Positions 1 to 6,239 of a DNA stretch of 10,624 bases are shown here, in pieces. Positions within the stretch are counted from its first letter, which is position 1; each line of letters begins with the position of its first letter. Source of the DNA: Eubacterium sp. GTDB lineage: Bacteria; Bacillota; Clostridia; Lachnospirales; Lachnospiraceae. Made by a program: the position numbers and the translations under genes. The stretch lies in contig JAJGAH010000043.1 of NCBI GenBank assembly GCA_020844525.1, positions 1 through 10,624 of the forward strand, read 5' to 3'. The notes beneath the pieces are model-generated. The model did no database searches. It was not told the DNA's origin and worked only from the letters and a program-made list of their open reading frames with translations.

Positions 1-542
1 CTGTATGCAGGACTTGTCACTCCGCCTACCGTTGTATCCGTAGCCGGCCAGAACTCCTTTTCTGTGCAGGTGACCTTTTCCACCTCGTTACCCGTCCTGT
101 ATGCCCGGATTTCCGGAAGCACCTCATCCAGGACAAAATTGCTGTCCGTGGTAATCATACCATTCATGGTTCCGGATTCGCGGAGAATCCTTGTAAGCGC
201 ACGTGTATCGATTCCCTCAATGCCAGGCACATCATAGCGTTTCAGGAATACTTGAATGGTATCCTCCGAACGGAAGTTACTGGGAACCCTCGACAGCTCA
301 TGTACAATAAAGCCGTCCATATAAGGTCTGAGAGACTCCTGGTCCTTGTAGCAGATTCCATAATTGCCGATCAGCGGATAGGTCATGCAGACAGCCTGCC
401 CTGAATAGGACGGATCTGTCAGGACCTCCTCATAGCCGGTCATGGATGTGTTGAAGACGATCTCGCTGATGACAGTCTTTCTGGAACCTATGCTTTTTCC
501 TGTGAATACATGTCCATCTTCTAGAATCAAATAAGCTTTCAT
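1..542 (-). CDS. carA: Carbamoyl-phosphate synthase small subunit, N-terminal part (cut by window edge)
   Basis: This is the glutamine-hydrolysing subunit of carbamoyl-phosphate synthase, which passes ammonia to CarB for pyrimidine and arginine synthesis in the cytoplasm. The 180 visible residues show the conserved small-subunit N-terminal domain: LEDGHVFTGKS near residue 8, FNTSMTGYEEVLTDPSY near 30, TYPLIGNYG near 54, a PSNFRSEDT segment near 86, and PGIEGIDTRALTR near 106. The class I glutaminase domain with its catalytic Cys and His lies beyond the left edge, so its integrity cannot be judged. The ATG at 542 is chosen because AAGGAG lies 7 nt upstream and the family begins here. An extended -10 promoter lies about 135 nt upstream. 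carB would be expected next but is outside the window. Identification is by recognition of family motifs. Confidence 0.95.
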   Translation of the reverse strand, partial: MKAYLILEDGHVFTGKSIGSRKTVISEIVFNTSMTGYEEVLTDPSYSGQAVCMTYPLIGNYGICYKDQESLRPYMDGFIVHELSRVPSNFRSEDTIQVFLKRYDVPGIEGIDTRALTRILRESGTMNGMITTDSNFVLDEVLPEIRAYRTGNEVEKVTCTEKEFWPATDTTVGGVTSPAY

Positions 543-675
543 TCGCGTGCTCCTTGTTCAAACATGGATATCTGTGCCGATATGTCTGTAATGCCTGTAT
601 CTGTAATAATGGATAACAGTACCTGCAATCCGGTAATGGCCTGTTGTCTTTCTGCTCGCGCATAATTGCAAAACG

Positions 676-684
676 ATTATATCA
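676..684 (-). promoter_or_regulatory. Extended -10 promoter for carA
   Basis: On the minus strand TGATATAAT reads as a TGn extension followed by a perfect TATAAT (676-681). The -35 region around 699-704 (AACAAA) is poor, as is common with extended -10 promoters. Transcription would start near 668-670, giving a leader of about 125 nt before carA. The leader contains a small hairpin (GGAT and CAG pairing with CTG and ATCC, about 610-632). No PyrR-binding consensus was recognised. The promoter sits just downstream of the tRNA terminator, which fits carA having its own start. Confidence 0.6.
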
Positions 685-705
685 CAGGATGAAAGAGCTT
701 TGTTC

Positions 706-756
706 TGAAAATAAAAAGAAAAGCCACGGGAACACGAACAAGTGCTCCTGTGGCTT
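706..756 (-). terminator. Rho-independent terminator after tRNA-Leu
   Basis: On the minus strand an imperfect hairpin (AAGCCAC pairing with GTGGCTT, then TCC with GGA and CAC with GTG further in; 721-756) is followed by a T-rich tract (706-720). It lies about 90 nt after the tRNA 3' end and just before the carA promoter. It has no T-tract in the other direction. Confidence 0.8.
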
Positions 757-846
757 GAATCTCTATCTTGCTGTAAAGGATGTAACTGGCTTCAACGTAG
801 TAACCGGCCTCTTCTTTCCTGTATCTGTTTCCGGGCAAAAAGAAAG

Positions 847-930
847 TGCAGGAAGCGGGACTTGAACCCGCACAGTATTGCTACCACAGGCACCTGAAGC
901 CTGCGCGTCTGCCAATTCCGCCATTCCTGC
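847..930 (-). tRNA. tRNA-Leu, anticodon CAG
   Basis: An 84-nt class II tRNA folds on the minus strand. The acceptor stem GCAGGAA pairs with TTCCTGC, and the discriminator base is A. The D-arm contains AATTGGCAGAC. The anticodon stem CAGGC/GCCTG encloses the loop TTCAGGT, giving anticodon CAG, which reads codon CUG. The long variable arm is closed by GGTA/TACT around GCAA. The T-arm is GCGGG TTCAAGT CCCGC. The 3' CCA is not encoded: the base after the discriminator starts CTTTC. All stems pair, so it looks functional. Confidence 0.96.
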
Positions 931-980
931 ATCTGCTATATGAATGTTGTCTGCGTTTTTTGTCGCTCACAACGATGATT

Positions 981-1009
981 ATGTTATCAGACCCGTTCAG
1001 AATTGTCAA
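981..1009 (-). promoter_or_regulatory. Sigma-A-type promoter of tRNA-Leu
   Basis: On the minus strand a perfect -35 TTGACA (1004-1009) is followed after exactly 17 nt by TAACAT (981-986, 4 of 6 matches to TATAAT). The predicted start is near 974, about 44 nt upstream of the mature tRNA 5' end. The promoter sits only about 20 nt after the stop codon of the flavin reductase gene, with no terminator in between. Confidence 0.75.
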
Positions 1010-1029
1010 CCACAAATATCATTTTTATT

Positions 1030-1695
1030 TTATTTTTTTTGAGGCCTTCTTCGTGGTTTTTTCTTCTGCGGTTTCCTGACAGAATAGCCAAAGGTACCCA
1101 GCATTTTCCCAAGGCCGTAATATTCCCCATGCGAATAAACAGCCAGGCCGGCATCCTCCAGATGAAATCCGCCCCTGTCATCCATATACGCCTGGTCCAC
1201 CTGCACACAGACCACCTCTGCAAGGAACATATCGTGGGAGCCAAGGGGCAGAACCTCTTTCACCATGCACTCTATGTTGACCGGGGACTCCTCGATGATC
1301 GGAGCGTTTACGCGTTTTGCTGCTCCGGGTGTCAGGTGACAGTATCCAAATTTGTCGATGTCCCTTCCGGAACGGACGCCGCAGAGGTCGGCAGCCTTCA
1401 CCAGCTTCTCTGTTGTGAGATTGATCACAAACTCCCCATGCTGTTTCAGCAGATGCCAGGAATACCGGCTTCTGCGCACAGAAACAGACACCATCGGCGG
1501 ATCCGAACAGATCGTTCCTGCCCATGCAACCGTAATAATATTCGGTATTCCTGCTGCAGGATAGTGTGCGAGATCAGATTTTTCTCTGTAAAGGCCATCC
1601 GATTCCTGTTCTGGCTCACCAGCCATGCTGACCATGACAGCAGGTACCGGATAGAGCATATTCCCCGGTTTCTGCATCATTATCTTTTTATCCAT
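1030..1695 (-). CDS. Flavin reductase-like domain protein (flavoredoxin type)
   Basis: A 221-residue cytoplasmic protein of the FMN-binding flavin reductase-like family, which binds FMN and acts in NAD(P)H:flavin reduction or electron transfer. The exact partner cannot be told from sequence. Diagnostic segments are MLYPVPAVMVS (13-23), NIITVAWAGTICSDPPMVSVSV (about 52-73), GEFVINL (87-93), CGVRSGRDIDKFG (105-117), APIIEESPVNIEC (131-143), GSHDMFLAEV (152-161) and AVYSHGEYYGLGK (185-197). Two parts do not match the usual compact form of about 190 residues: a stretch of roughly 24 residues between VMVS and NIITV (about 25-48), and a very basic tail (about 207-221, ending in A-rich codons and a run of eight A). 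The ATG at 1695 is preceded by AGGTGAG. Internal Met codons at 6 and 7 are alternatives with weaker ribosome sites. The upstream region carries two copies of a 10-bp inverted repeat. Confidence 0.88.
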   Translation of the reverse strand: MDKKIMMQKPGNMLYPVPAVMVSMAGEPEQESDGLYREKSDLAHYPAAGIPNIITVAWAGTICSDPPMVSVSVRRSRYSWHLLKQHGEFVINLTTEKLVKAADLCGVRSGRDIDKFGYCHLTPGAAKRVNAPIIEESPVNIECMVKEVLPLGSHDMFLAEVVCVQVDQAYMDDRGGFHLEDAGLAVYSHGEYYGLGKMLGTFGYSVRKPQKKKPRRRPQKK

Positions 1696-1719
1696 ACCGT
1701 CTCACCTGCACCTCACAGA

Positions 1720-1799
1720 ATACTTGTATGCGTCAATCTTTCTTCAAGATATTTGCATGGGTAATATTATTATCGCTATATTATCACTATACTTGTATG
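1720..1799. promoter_or_regulatory. Paired inverted-repeat motifs upstream of the flavin reductase gene
   Basis: The 11-mer ATACTTGTATG occurs twice, at 1720-1730 and 1789-1799. The first ten bases are a perfect inverted repeat (ATAC, two bases, GTAT). Between them lies a direct tandem pair of 11-mers, TTATCGCTATA (1770-1780) and TTATCACTATA (1781-1791), differing at one base. This is what an operator region looks like. Binding by a MarR- or HxlR-type redox regulator is inference only, and no such regulator is in the window. Confidence 0.4.
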
Positions 1800-1832
1800 T
1801 TTTAATCTAATTATCTCCAAGCTATAATATTA

Positions 1833-2083
1833 GTAGGGCGGACGCGATATATTCATGAAATTGTCTTGAAATTCGAACATTTTCAGACATGCTAGAAGTA
1901 CTTGGCGAATGAAATTTTGCGTTGTTCAGAAAAAGTCGACTGTCTGAGCTGCAGAATGCAGCGAGTTTTGACTTTTTCTGAACGTCTTTAGCAAAATTGA
2001 AGAGCCGTAGTACTTCTTGCTTGTCGAAACCGTGAGAATTTCAAAGACAATTTCAAGAGCATACCTCTCCTGACCCTTACATC
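1833..2083. repeat. Long imperfect palindrome (about 250 nt) after galT
   Basis: Two arms of about 107 nt match each other in inverted orientation, roughly three quarters identical by eye. The strongest blocks are 1857-1874 with 2036-2054 (GAAATTGTCTTGAAATTC against the complement of a near-identical copy), AGAAGTACT near 1895-1903 with AGTACTTCT near 2008-2016, and 1925-1937 TTCAGAAAAAGTC with 1970-1982 GACTTTTTCTGAA. The tip is CTGCA-GAA-TGCAG (1949-1961). Weaker matching continues to GTAGGG near 1833 and CCCTTAC near 2080. No open reading frame fits it. It may be a MITE-like or other repeated palindromic element, and in RNA it would form a giant hairpin right after galT. Confidence 0.75.
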
Positions 2084-2089
2084 ATCAGA

Positions 2090-3628
2090 TCAGAGTGTGT
2101 GAATAAAGCGCTGGAATGCTTCCCGTCCATCCGGTGTACGCTTATAGACACCTGCATCCTCCAGAACCAGCATGAAGACCTTTCCGATTTCCTTCTTCAA
2201 AATCTCATCGATATTATCTGCATCGATATGGTCATATCTCTGCATAAATTCTTCTGCCCAGTCCGCGTGCTTGGCCAGCTCTTCATCTGCACGAAGATTC
2301 TTTCCTGAAAGAATAGCAGTCTTCAGGTCTGCCATCTCCTTCTTCAGTCTTGCTGGCAGCACTGCAAGGCCCATAACCTCAATCAGGCCGATATTTTCCT
2401 TCTTGATATGATGCAGCTTTGCATGTGGATGAAAAACACCCAGTGGATGTTCTGCTGTTGTGATGTTATTTCGCAGCACAAGATCCAGCTCGAAATTGTC
2501 TCCCCGTTTTCGCGCGATGGGTGTAATGGTATTGTGTGGTGTTCCATCAGTCTGGGCAAAAATAAAGGCTTTCTCGTCTGTGTAGCCTCTCCATGCATTC
2601 AGAATTCTGTCCGCCAGTGCAATTATACGGTCTGTATCAGGTCCGGAAAGGCGGATGCAGGACATAGGCCACTTTACAATGCCAGATGTGACGTCCTCAA
2701 AGCCGGGAACCGTGAAATAAGTTTCCACCGGTGCTTTTTCCATGGCAAAGGTATAATGACCGCCCTGAAAATGATCATGGCTCAGGATGGAACCTCCGAC
2801 AATCGGAAGGTCCGCATTGGAACCGACAAAGTAATGCGGAAACATCTTTACAAAATCAAACAGCTTGCAGAAGGTCGCATGCTCAATCCGCATCGGGATA
2901 TGCTGAGCATTAAAGACAATGCAGTGCTCATTGTAATAGACATAAGGAGAATACTGGAAGCACCAGCGGGAATTCTGGATTGTGACAGGAATGATCCTGT
3001 GATTTTCTCTGGCAGGATGGTCCACTCTGCCCGCATATCCCTCATTTTCCTTGCAGAGCTGGCACTTCGGATAGCCGACCTGTGCAGCTTCTCTGGCGGC
3101 TGCAATGGCGCGGGGATCCTTTTCCGGCTTTGACAGATTAATGGTGATATCCAGCTCTCCGTATTCCGTTTCCGTCTTCCACTTTACGTCTCTGGCAATC
3201 CGGTATCTCCGGATATAATCCGTATCTCTGGAGAACGTATAGTACCAGTCCGTTGCCTTTCTCGGTGAATCCTGGTAAAGCTTCCGGAAGGTCCGCACCA
3301 CTTCAGATGGTCTGGGTGTCAGAACACCCATCAGTCTTGTATCAAACAGGTCCCGGTAAACGGTTGTATCGCCACCTGTCAGCCCCTTCTGTACCGCATA
3401 ATCCGTGAGCTCCTGCAGCGTTTCCTCCAGCTCTGTGCCGGCATCAATTCTCTCACGGTTCAGTGTGGAGGCATAGGCGATCACCTCATCCTCACTTCCA
3501 TCATAATCGTCCTTCCCCAGCTCCTTCAGAAGGCTGTTGACTGTAAAGATGATATCTTCCTTTTCAATGAGACCTGTGTACAGTCCGTACCCAGTAAGTC
3601 TTGTAATTGCATGATCAATGTCAGACAT
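2090..3628 (-). CDS. galT: UDP-glucose--hexose-1-phosphate uridylyltransferase, class II
   Basis: A 512-residue enzyme of the Leloir pathway that exchanges UMP between UDP-glucose and galactose-1-phosphate, giving UDP-galactose and glucose-1-phosphate. It is the long Bacillota-type class II form, not the roughly 350-residue class I form. Visible signatures are LTPRPSEV (103-110), PKCQLCKENEGYAGR (187-201), PIVGGSILSHDHFQGGH (275-291, the HIT-like segment expected to hold the catalytic His), and HPHAKLHHIKKENIGLIEVMGLAVLP (400-425). The start at 3628 is preferred over an upstream ATG at 3673 because GGAGGAGGAAG precedes it and the family begins MSDIDHAI... here. The ATG overlaps the last 8 nt of the alpha-galactosidase gene (ATGTCTGA), which implies translational coupling. 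Length and motifs look intact. Galactokinase and epimerase genes are not in the window. Confidence 0.96.
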   Translation of the reverse strand: MSDIDHAITRLTGYGLYTGLIEKEDIIFTVNSLLKELGKDDYDGSEDEVIAYASTLNRERIDAGTELEETLQELTDYAVQKGLTGGDTTVYRDLFDTRLMGVLTPRPSEVVRTFRKLYQDSPRKATDWYYTFSRDTDYIRRYRIARDVKWKTETEYGELDITINLSKPEKDPRAIAAAREAAQVGYPKCQLCKENEGYAGRVDHPARENHRIIPVTIQNSRWCFQYSPYVYYNEHCIVFNAQHIPMRIEHATFCKLFDFVKMFPHYFVGSNADLPIVGGSILSHDHFQGGHYTFAMEKAPVETYFTVPGFEDVTSGIVKWPMSCIRLSGPDTDRIIALADRILNAWRGYTDEKAFIFAQTDGTPHNTITPIARKRGDNFELDLVLRNNITTAEHPLGVFHPHAKLHHIKKENIGLIEVMGLAVLPARLKKEMADLKTAILSGKNLRADEELAKHADWAEEFMQRYDHIDADNIDEILKKEIGKVFMLVLEDAGVYKRTPDGREAFQRFIHTL

Positions 3629-6032
3629 AATCTTCCTCCTCCATGAAATACAATCTGGAATTAAAATCAGCAAAATATCTGGTGTGCTCGTTATACCCTG
3701 TGCCGCTGTATGCCCCCTGCAGCTTTACACCGGCCTTCATAAGAATTTCACCACTTGTCACAATTTCCTCCTGTTCCCCGGGCATTGTGACAAACCTGGC
3801 AATCATATTCTGCAGCACAGAGCCCTGGCGGACGTGGACAGGCGATGCAGTATTGATCAAATCGCCAAAATCCCTGATATCGTGTCTTTTTGCAATATTA
3901 TAAAAATGATACCTTTTATCCGGGTCCAATCCCCTGGCTCTGTACATTGTATAGGGCTGATTTGCCTCCGTCAGATTCTGAAAAATCATGCCCACCGCAC
4001 GTTTCCTGTCCCTTGACACCACCGTCCATTCCACCAGGTTGTCAAATCTTCCGCGGTAGAAATCACCGTACTGAAAGACATGCCGCCATTCCTTATACAA
4101 GGCAATCTGCCTGCGGATTTCATCCAGCTCTCTTCTGTCCAGGTCATTCAGATTCAGCTCATATCCAAGGTCACCATATGCGGCAATATGGAACCTGGTA
4201 TCCAGAGGCGTTGACCGAAGCGTCTGATGGTTCGGGCTGGCGGATACATGGGCTGTCATAACAGACAGTGGATATCCATAGCTGTATCCCTGCTGTATTC
4301 TGGATCGCATGACTGGATCCGTGTCATCACTCGCCCAGATCTGCGGAAAATAGCACAGGGCACCCAGGTCAAACCGACAGCCTCCCGCAGCGCACCCTTC
4401 AAAAAGGATCTCCGGGAACATTGCCGTAAGCGCATGTGCCAGGCGATAAAATCCACAGATATACCTGTGTGCTGTCTCCTCCTGTCTCTCCGCGGGAAGA
4501 CAGGGTGAATAGACATCAGACATGATCCGGTTCATGTCCCACTTTACATAGGAAATCTCCCCGGAAGAAAAGACCTCTTTCATCTTCTCTGTCAGATAAT
4601 CCACAACCTCCGGATTGGCAAGGTCCAGAAACATCTGATTTCTTCCCTCTGCATGCGGTTTCCCTGGGATCTGCATGGCCCAGTCCGGATGTTCCTGATA
4701 CAGCCTGCTGTTTTGGCTGACCATTTCCGGCTCAACCCAGAGTCCGAATTTCATGCCAAGTCCCTGCACATCCCGGGAAATCTGCTCCAGTCCTCCGGGA
4801 AGCTTTTCGGTATTGACGTCCCAGTCTCCAAGAGAGCTTTTATCATTATCTCTTTTTCCAAACCAGCCGTCATCCATGACAAACAGCTCAATTCCCACAT
4901 CTCTGCCCGCCTTTGCAAGATGCAGAAGGCGGCTTCTGTTGATCTTGAAATAGGCCGCCTCCCAGCTGTTGAGAAGCACCGGCCGCTCCCTGTCTTTCCA
5001 GAATCCTCTTACAATATGTTCCCTGACAAAATGATGCATGGAAAGGCTCATACCCGTATACCCGGCATCTGAACAGGTCATCACTGCCTCCGGTGCCTCA
5101 AAGGTATCCCCGGGCAACAGCAGGAAGGAAAATGACTGCGGATTGATACCGGACACAAACCTGGTCTTTCCAAAGGAATTCACCTCAACAGCCTCATAAT
5201 GATTTCCGCTGTAGATCAGGTTCAGGCCATAACAAAGCCCGGCATTTTCTGTGGTATCTTCCCTGTGCAGCATCACAAAGGGATTGCTTCGATTCGAGGA
5301 TACGCCTGCGATGGAGGCATTTACCACCTTCCCGGCTCTGACAGGCAGATCTGACCAGTACATTTCCCTGCCCCAGGCACCATGAAACATACGCATCTGA
5401 TACCCGCCATCAGCAAAGTCCAGCTGTGTACTCATCAGTCGGTTCAGTCGGACCTGATCCGTGCTGTCATTGACAAATCTGCTGCATCTGGTAATAACGT
5501 CGCAATCCTCATATACATAGTAGTGAAGCTCCAGCCGCAGGTTATAAGAAGCGTCCCTTAGCGTCACAGCCAGATGTGAAAATCTGCTGCTGCATATATA
5601 CTCCAGTTCCTTTTTCTCTCCATCATCACTTCCAAAATAAGATCCCGGAAGCGTCTCATACGCCGGCTTGTCAGCAGAAATCACAGCATTTTCAAAAAGA
5701 AAATCTGAGGTGACGCTTCCATCCGCATGGGCAACCTCGATAAAAGGTTCCCGAATATCTCCTTTTCCATAAGAAGACATTTCCAGGCAAAGATCCTCCA
5801 GGGTCAGCTCCGGATGCTTCTGATCATACGAAATCATATTGCCCGCAGGAAATGCCCGTTTTTCCTCCAGACATGCAGCGTCCTGCAGGATTTCGTCATC
5901 AGACTTTCCACGAAAATCTCCCAGGGAGGTTCCATAGTACAGATGTTCCAGATGCCCACTTGGCAGAACCTGAAACATATATGTGGTTCCGGGTGTACTC
6001 AGTACAAAAACGTGTTTGCTTCTTCGGATCAT
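3621..6032 (-). CDS. Alpha-galactosidase, glycoside hydrolase family 36
   Basis: A cytoplasmic retaining alpha-galactosidase of 803 residues (no signal peptide seen) that releases galactose from raffinose- and melibiose-type alpha-galactosides. GH36 hallmarks are HLYYG (30-34), LNSWEAAYF (354-362), VMDDGWFGKRDND (385-397), FGLWVEPEMVS (429-439), YVKWDMNR (495-502, nucleophile Asp499 by family analogy), EGCAAGGCRFD (545-555) and WASDDTD (566-572, acid/base Asp expected at 569). The family often has a third Gly where Cys552 stands. The N-terminus is a beta-sandwich, the middle a TIM barrel, the C-terminus beta. The frame is open to a TTG at 6080 with ATGs at 6071, 6050 and 6032. I chose 6032 because AGAGGG precedes it and MIRRSKHVFVLSTPG matches the usual family start. 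The gene is commonly named aga, galA or rafA. It overlaps galT by 8 nt. Confidence 0.95.
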   Translation of the reverse strand: MIRRSKHVFVLSTPGTTYMFQVLPSGHLEHLYYGTSLGDFRGKSDDEILQDAACLEEKRAFPAGNMISYDQKHPELTLEDLCLEMSSYGKGDIREPFIEVAHADGSVTSDFLFENAVISADKPAYETLPGSYFGSDDGEKKELEYICSSRFSHLAVTLRDASYNLRLELHYYVYEDCDVITRCSRFVNDSTDQVRLNRLMSTQLDFADGGYQMRMFHGAWGREMYWSDLPVRAGKVVNASIAGVSSNRSNPFVMLHREDTTENAGLCYGLNLIYSGNHYEAVEVNSFGKTRFVSGINPQSFSFLLLPGDTFEAPEAVMTCSDAGYTGMSLSMHHFVREHIVRGFWKDRERPVLLNSWEAAYFKINRSRLLHLAKAGRDVGIELFVMDDGWFGKRDNDKSSLGDWDVNTEKLPGGLEQISRDVQGLGMKFGLWVEPEMVSQNSRLYQEHPDWAMQIPGKPHAEGRNQMFLDLANPEVVDYLTEKMKEVFSSGEISYVKWDMNRIMSDVYSPCLPAERQEETAHRYICGFYRLAHALTAMFPEILFEGCAAGGCRFDLGALCYFPQIWASDDTDPVMRSRIQQGYSYGYPLSVMTAHVSASPNHQTLRSTPLDTRFHIAAYGDLGYELNLNDLDRRELDEIRRQIALYKEWRHVFQYGDFYRGRFDNLVEWTVVSRDRKRAVGMIFQNLTEANQPYTMYRARGLDPDKRYHFYNIAKRHDIRDFGDLINTASPVHVRQGSVLQNMIARFVTMPGEQEEIVTSGEILMKAGVKLQGAYSGTGYNEHTRYFADFNSRLYFMEEEDYV

Positions 6033-6064
6033 TTCAGCTACCCTCTGCATCTCCAGATAATACA

Positions 6065-6119
6065 ATGACATTGGGATCAAAAATCATACAGTTATGACAT
6101 TGGCGTCAAAAATCATACA
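6065..6119 (-). repeat. Tandem duplication in the galA leader
   Basis: Two 26-nt copies at 6065-6090 and 6094-6119 repeat with a 29-nt period and differ at two adjacent positions. Read on the minus strand each begins TGTATGATTTTTGA and ends CCAATGTCAT. They fall between the predicted transcription start and the alpha-galactosidase ATG, so they are probably 5' untranslated RNA or operator DNA. The 29-nt period is not a multiple of three, which also argues against coding. Confidence 0.85.
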
Positions 6120-6137
6120 ATTATTATGTATGATTTT
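6109..6137. promoter_or_regulatory. Palindromic operator-like site over the galA -10 box
   Basis: AAAATCATACA (6109-6119) and TGTATGATTTT (6127-6137) form a perfect 11-bp inverted repeat with a 7-nt spacer. The site covers the -10 hexamer (6123-6128) and the predicted start, a position where a bound repressor would block transcription. One half-site is shared with the tandem duplication, so the TGTATGATTTT word appears three times in 73 bp. The adjacent LacI-type regulator is the likeliest ligand (inference). The site lacks the central CG of typical LacI/CcpA operators, so a different regulator is possible. Confidence 0.55.
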
Positions 6138-6151
6138 ATCCTGTATCACAA
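6123..6151 (-). promoter_or_regulatory. Promoter of the alpha-galactosidase-galT operon
   Basis: On the minus strand TTGTGA (6146-6151) and CATAAT (6123-6128) are separated by exactly 17 nt. The start is expected near 6116, about 84 nt before the chosen ATG. Upstream of and overlapping the -35 are two direct copies of TTACATTG (6149-6156 and 6170-6177) exactly 21 bp apart. A regulator terminator ends just upstream, so the operon should be transcribed separately from the regulator. Confidence 0.6.
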
Positions 6152-6175
6152 TGTAATTTTGTTGCAAATCAATGT

Positions 6176-6220
6176 AAAAAAAGGCCACCCCTCCGCATCT
6201 GTTCTGATACGAAAGGATGG
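6176..6220 (-). terminator. Terminator of the LacI-family regulator gene
   Basis: On the minus strand CCATCC (6215-6220) pairs with GGGTGG (6185-6190), and inside it CGTATC pairs with GATGCG around the loop AGAACA. The hairpin is followed by CC and seven T (6176-6182). Its T-tract abuts the upstream TTACATTG copy of the galA promoter. Confidence 0.75.
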
Positions 6221-6239
6221 TTCGCGTCTTACTGTCCTG

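Larger units (their letters stand above)
1696..2089. other. 394-nt intergenic region between galT and the flavin reductase gene
   Basis: No credible gene is present. The part near the flavin reductase gene (1720-1800) is AT-rich and holds duplicated short motifs that could be operators. I found candidate -10 boxes there but no convincing -35/-10 pair. The part near galT (about 1833-2083) is one long imperfect palindrome, described separately. No conventional hairpin-plus-T-run terminator follows galT. Confidence 0.8.

Noticed and set aside
430..663. 77-codon minus-strand frame beginning in the carA leader
   Set aside because: It overlaps carA in another frame, its composition (Cys, His, Arg) is that of a shadow frame, and no ribosome site precedes it.
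847..930. tRNA gene as a phage or element attachment site
   Set aside because: No integrase gene and no repeated copy of the tRNA 3' end were found in the window.
1003..1764. Plus-strand open frame of 253 codons
   Set aside because: It is the antisense of the flavin reductase gene, is rich in His/Arg/Cys as shadow frames are, and has no family resemblance or ribosome site.
2408..3133. Plus-strand open frame of 241 codons
   Set aside because: It lies entirely antisense to galT, whose protein motifs are intact, and its translation resembles nothing.
3629..3673. Earlier galT start at 3673
   Set aside because: It would lie deep inside the alpha-galactosidase gene without a ribosome site, whereas the ATG at 3628 has a strong one and matches the family start.
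6033..6080. Longer alpha-galactosidase N-terminus from TTG at 6080 or ATG at 6071 or 6050
   Set aside because: These starts lack a properly spaced ribosome site, would place the leader repeat in coding sequence, and extend past the usual family N-terminus.
6065..6177. CcpA catabolite-response element in the galA promoter
   Set aside because: I could not find a match to the CG-centred cre consensus. The visible palindrome is of a different type.
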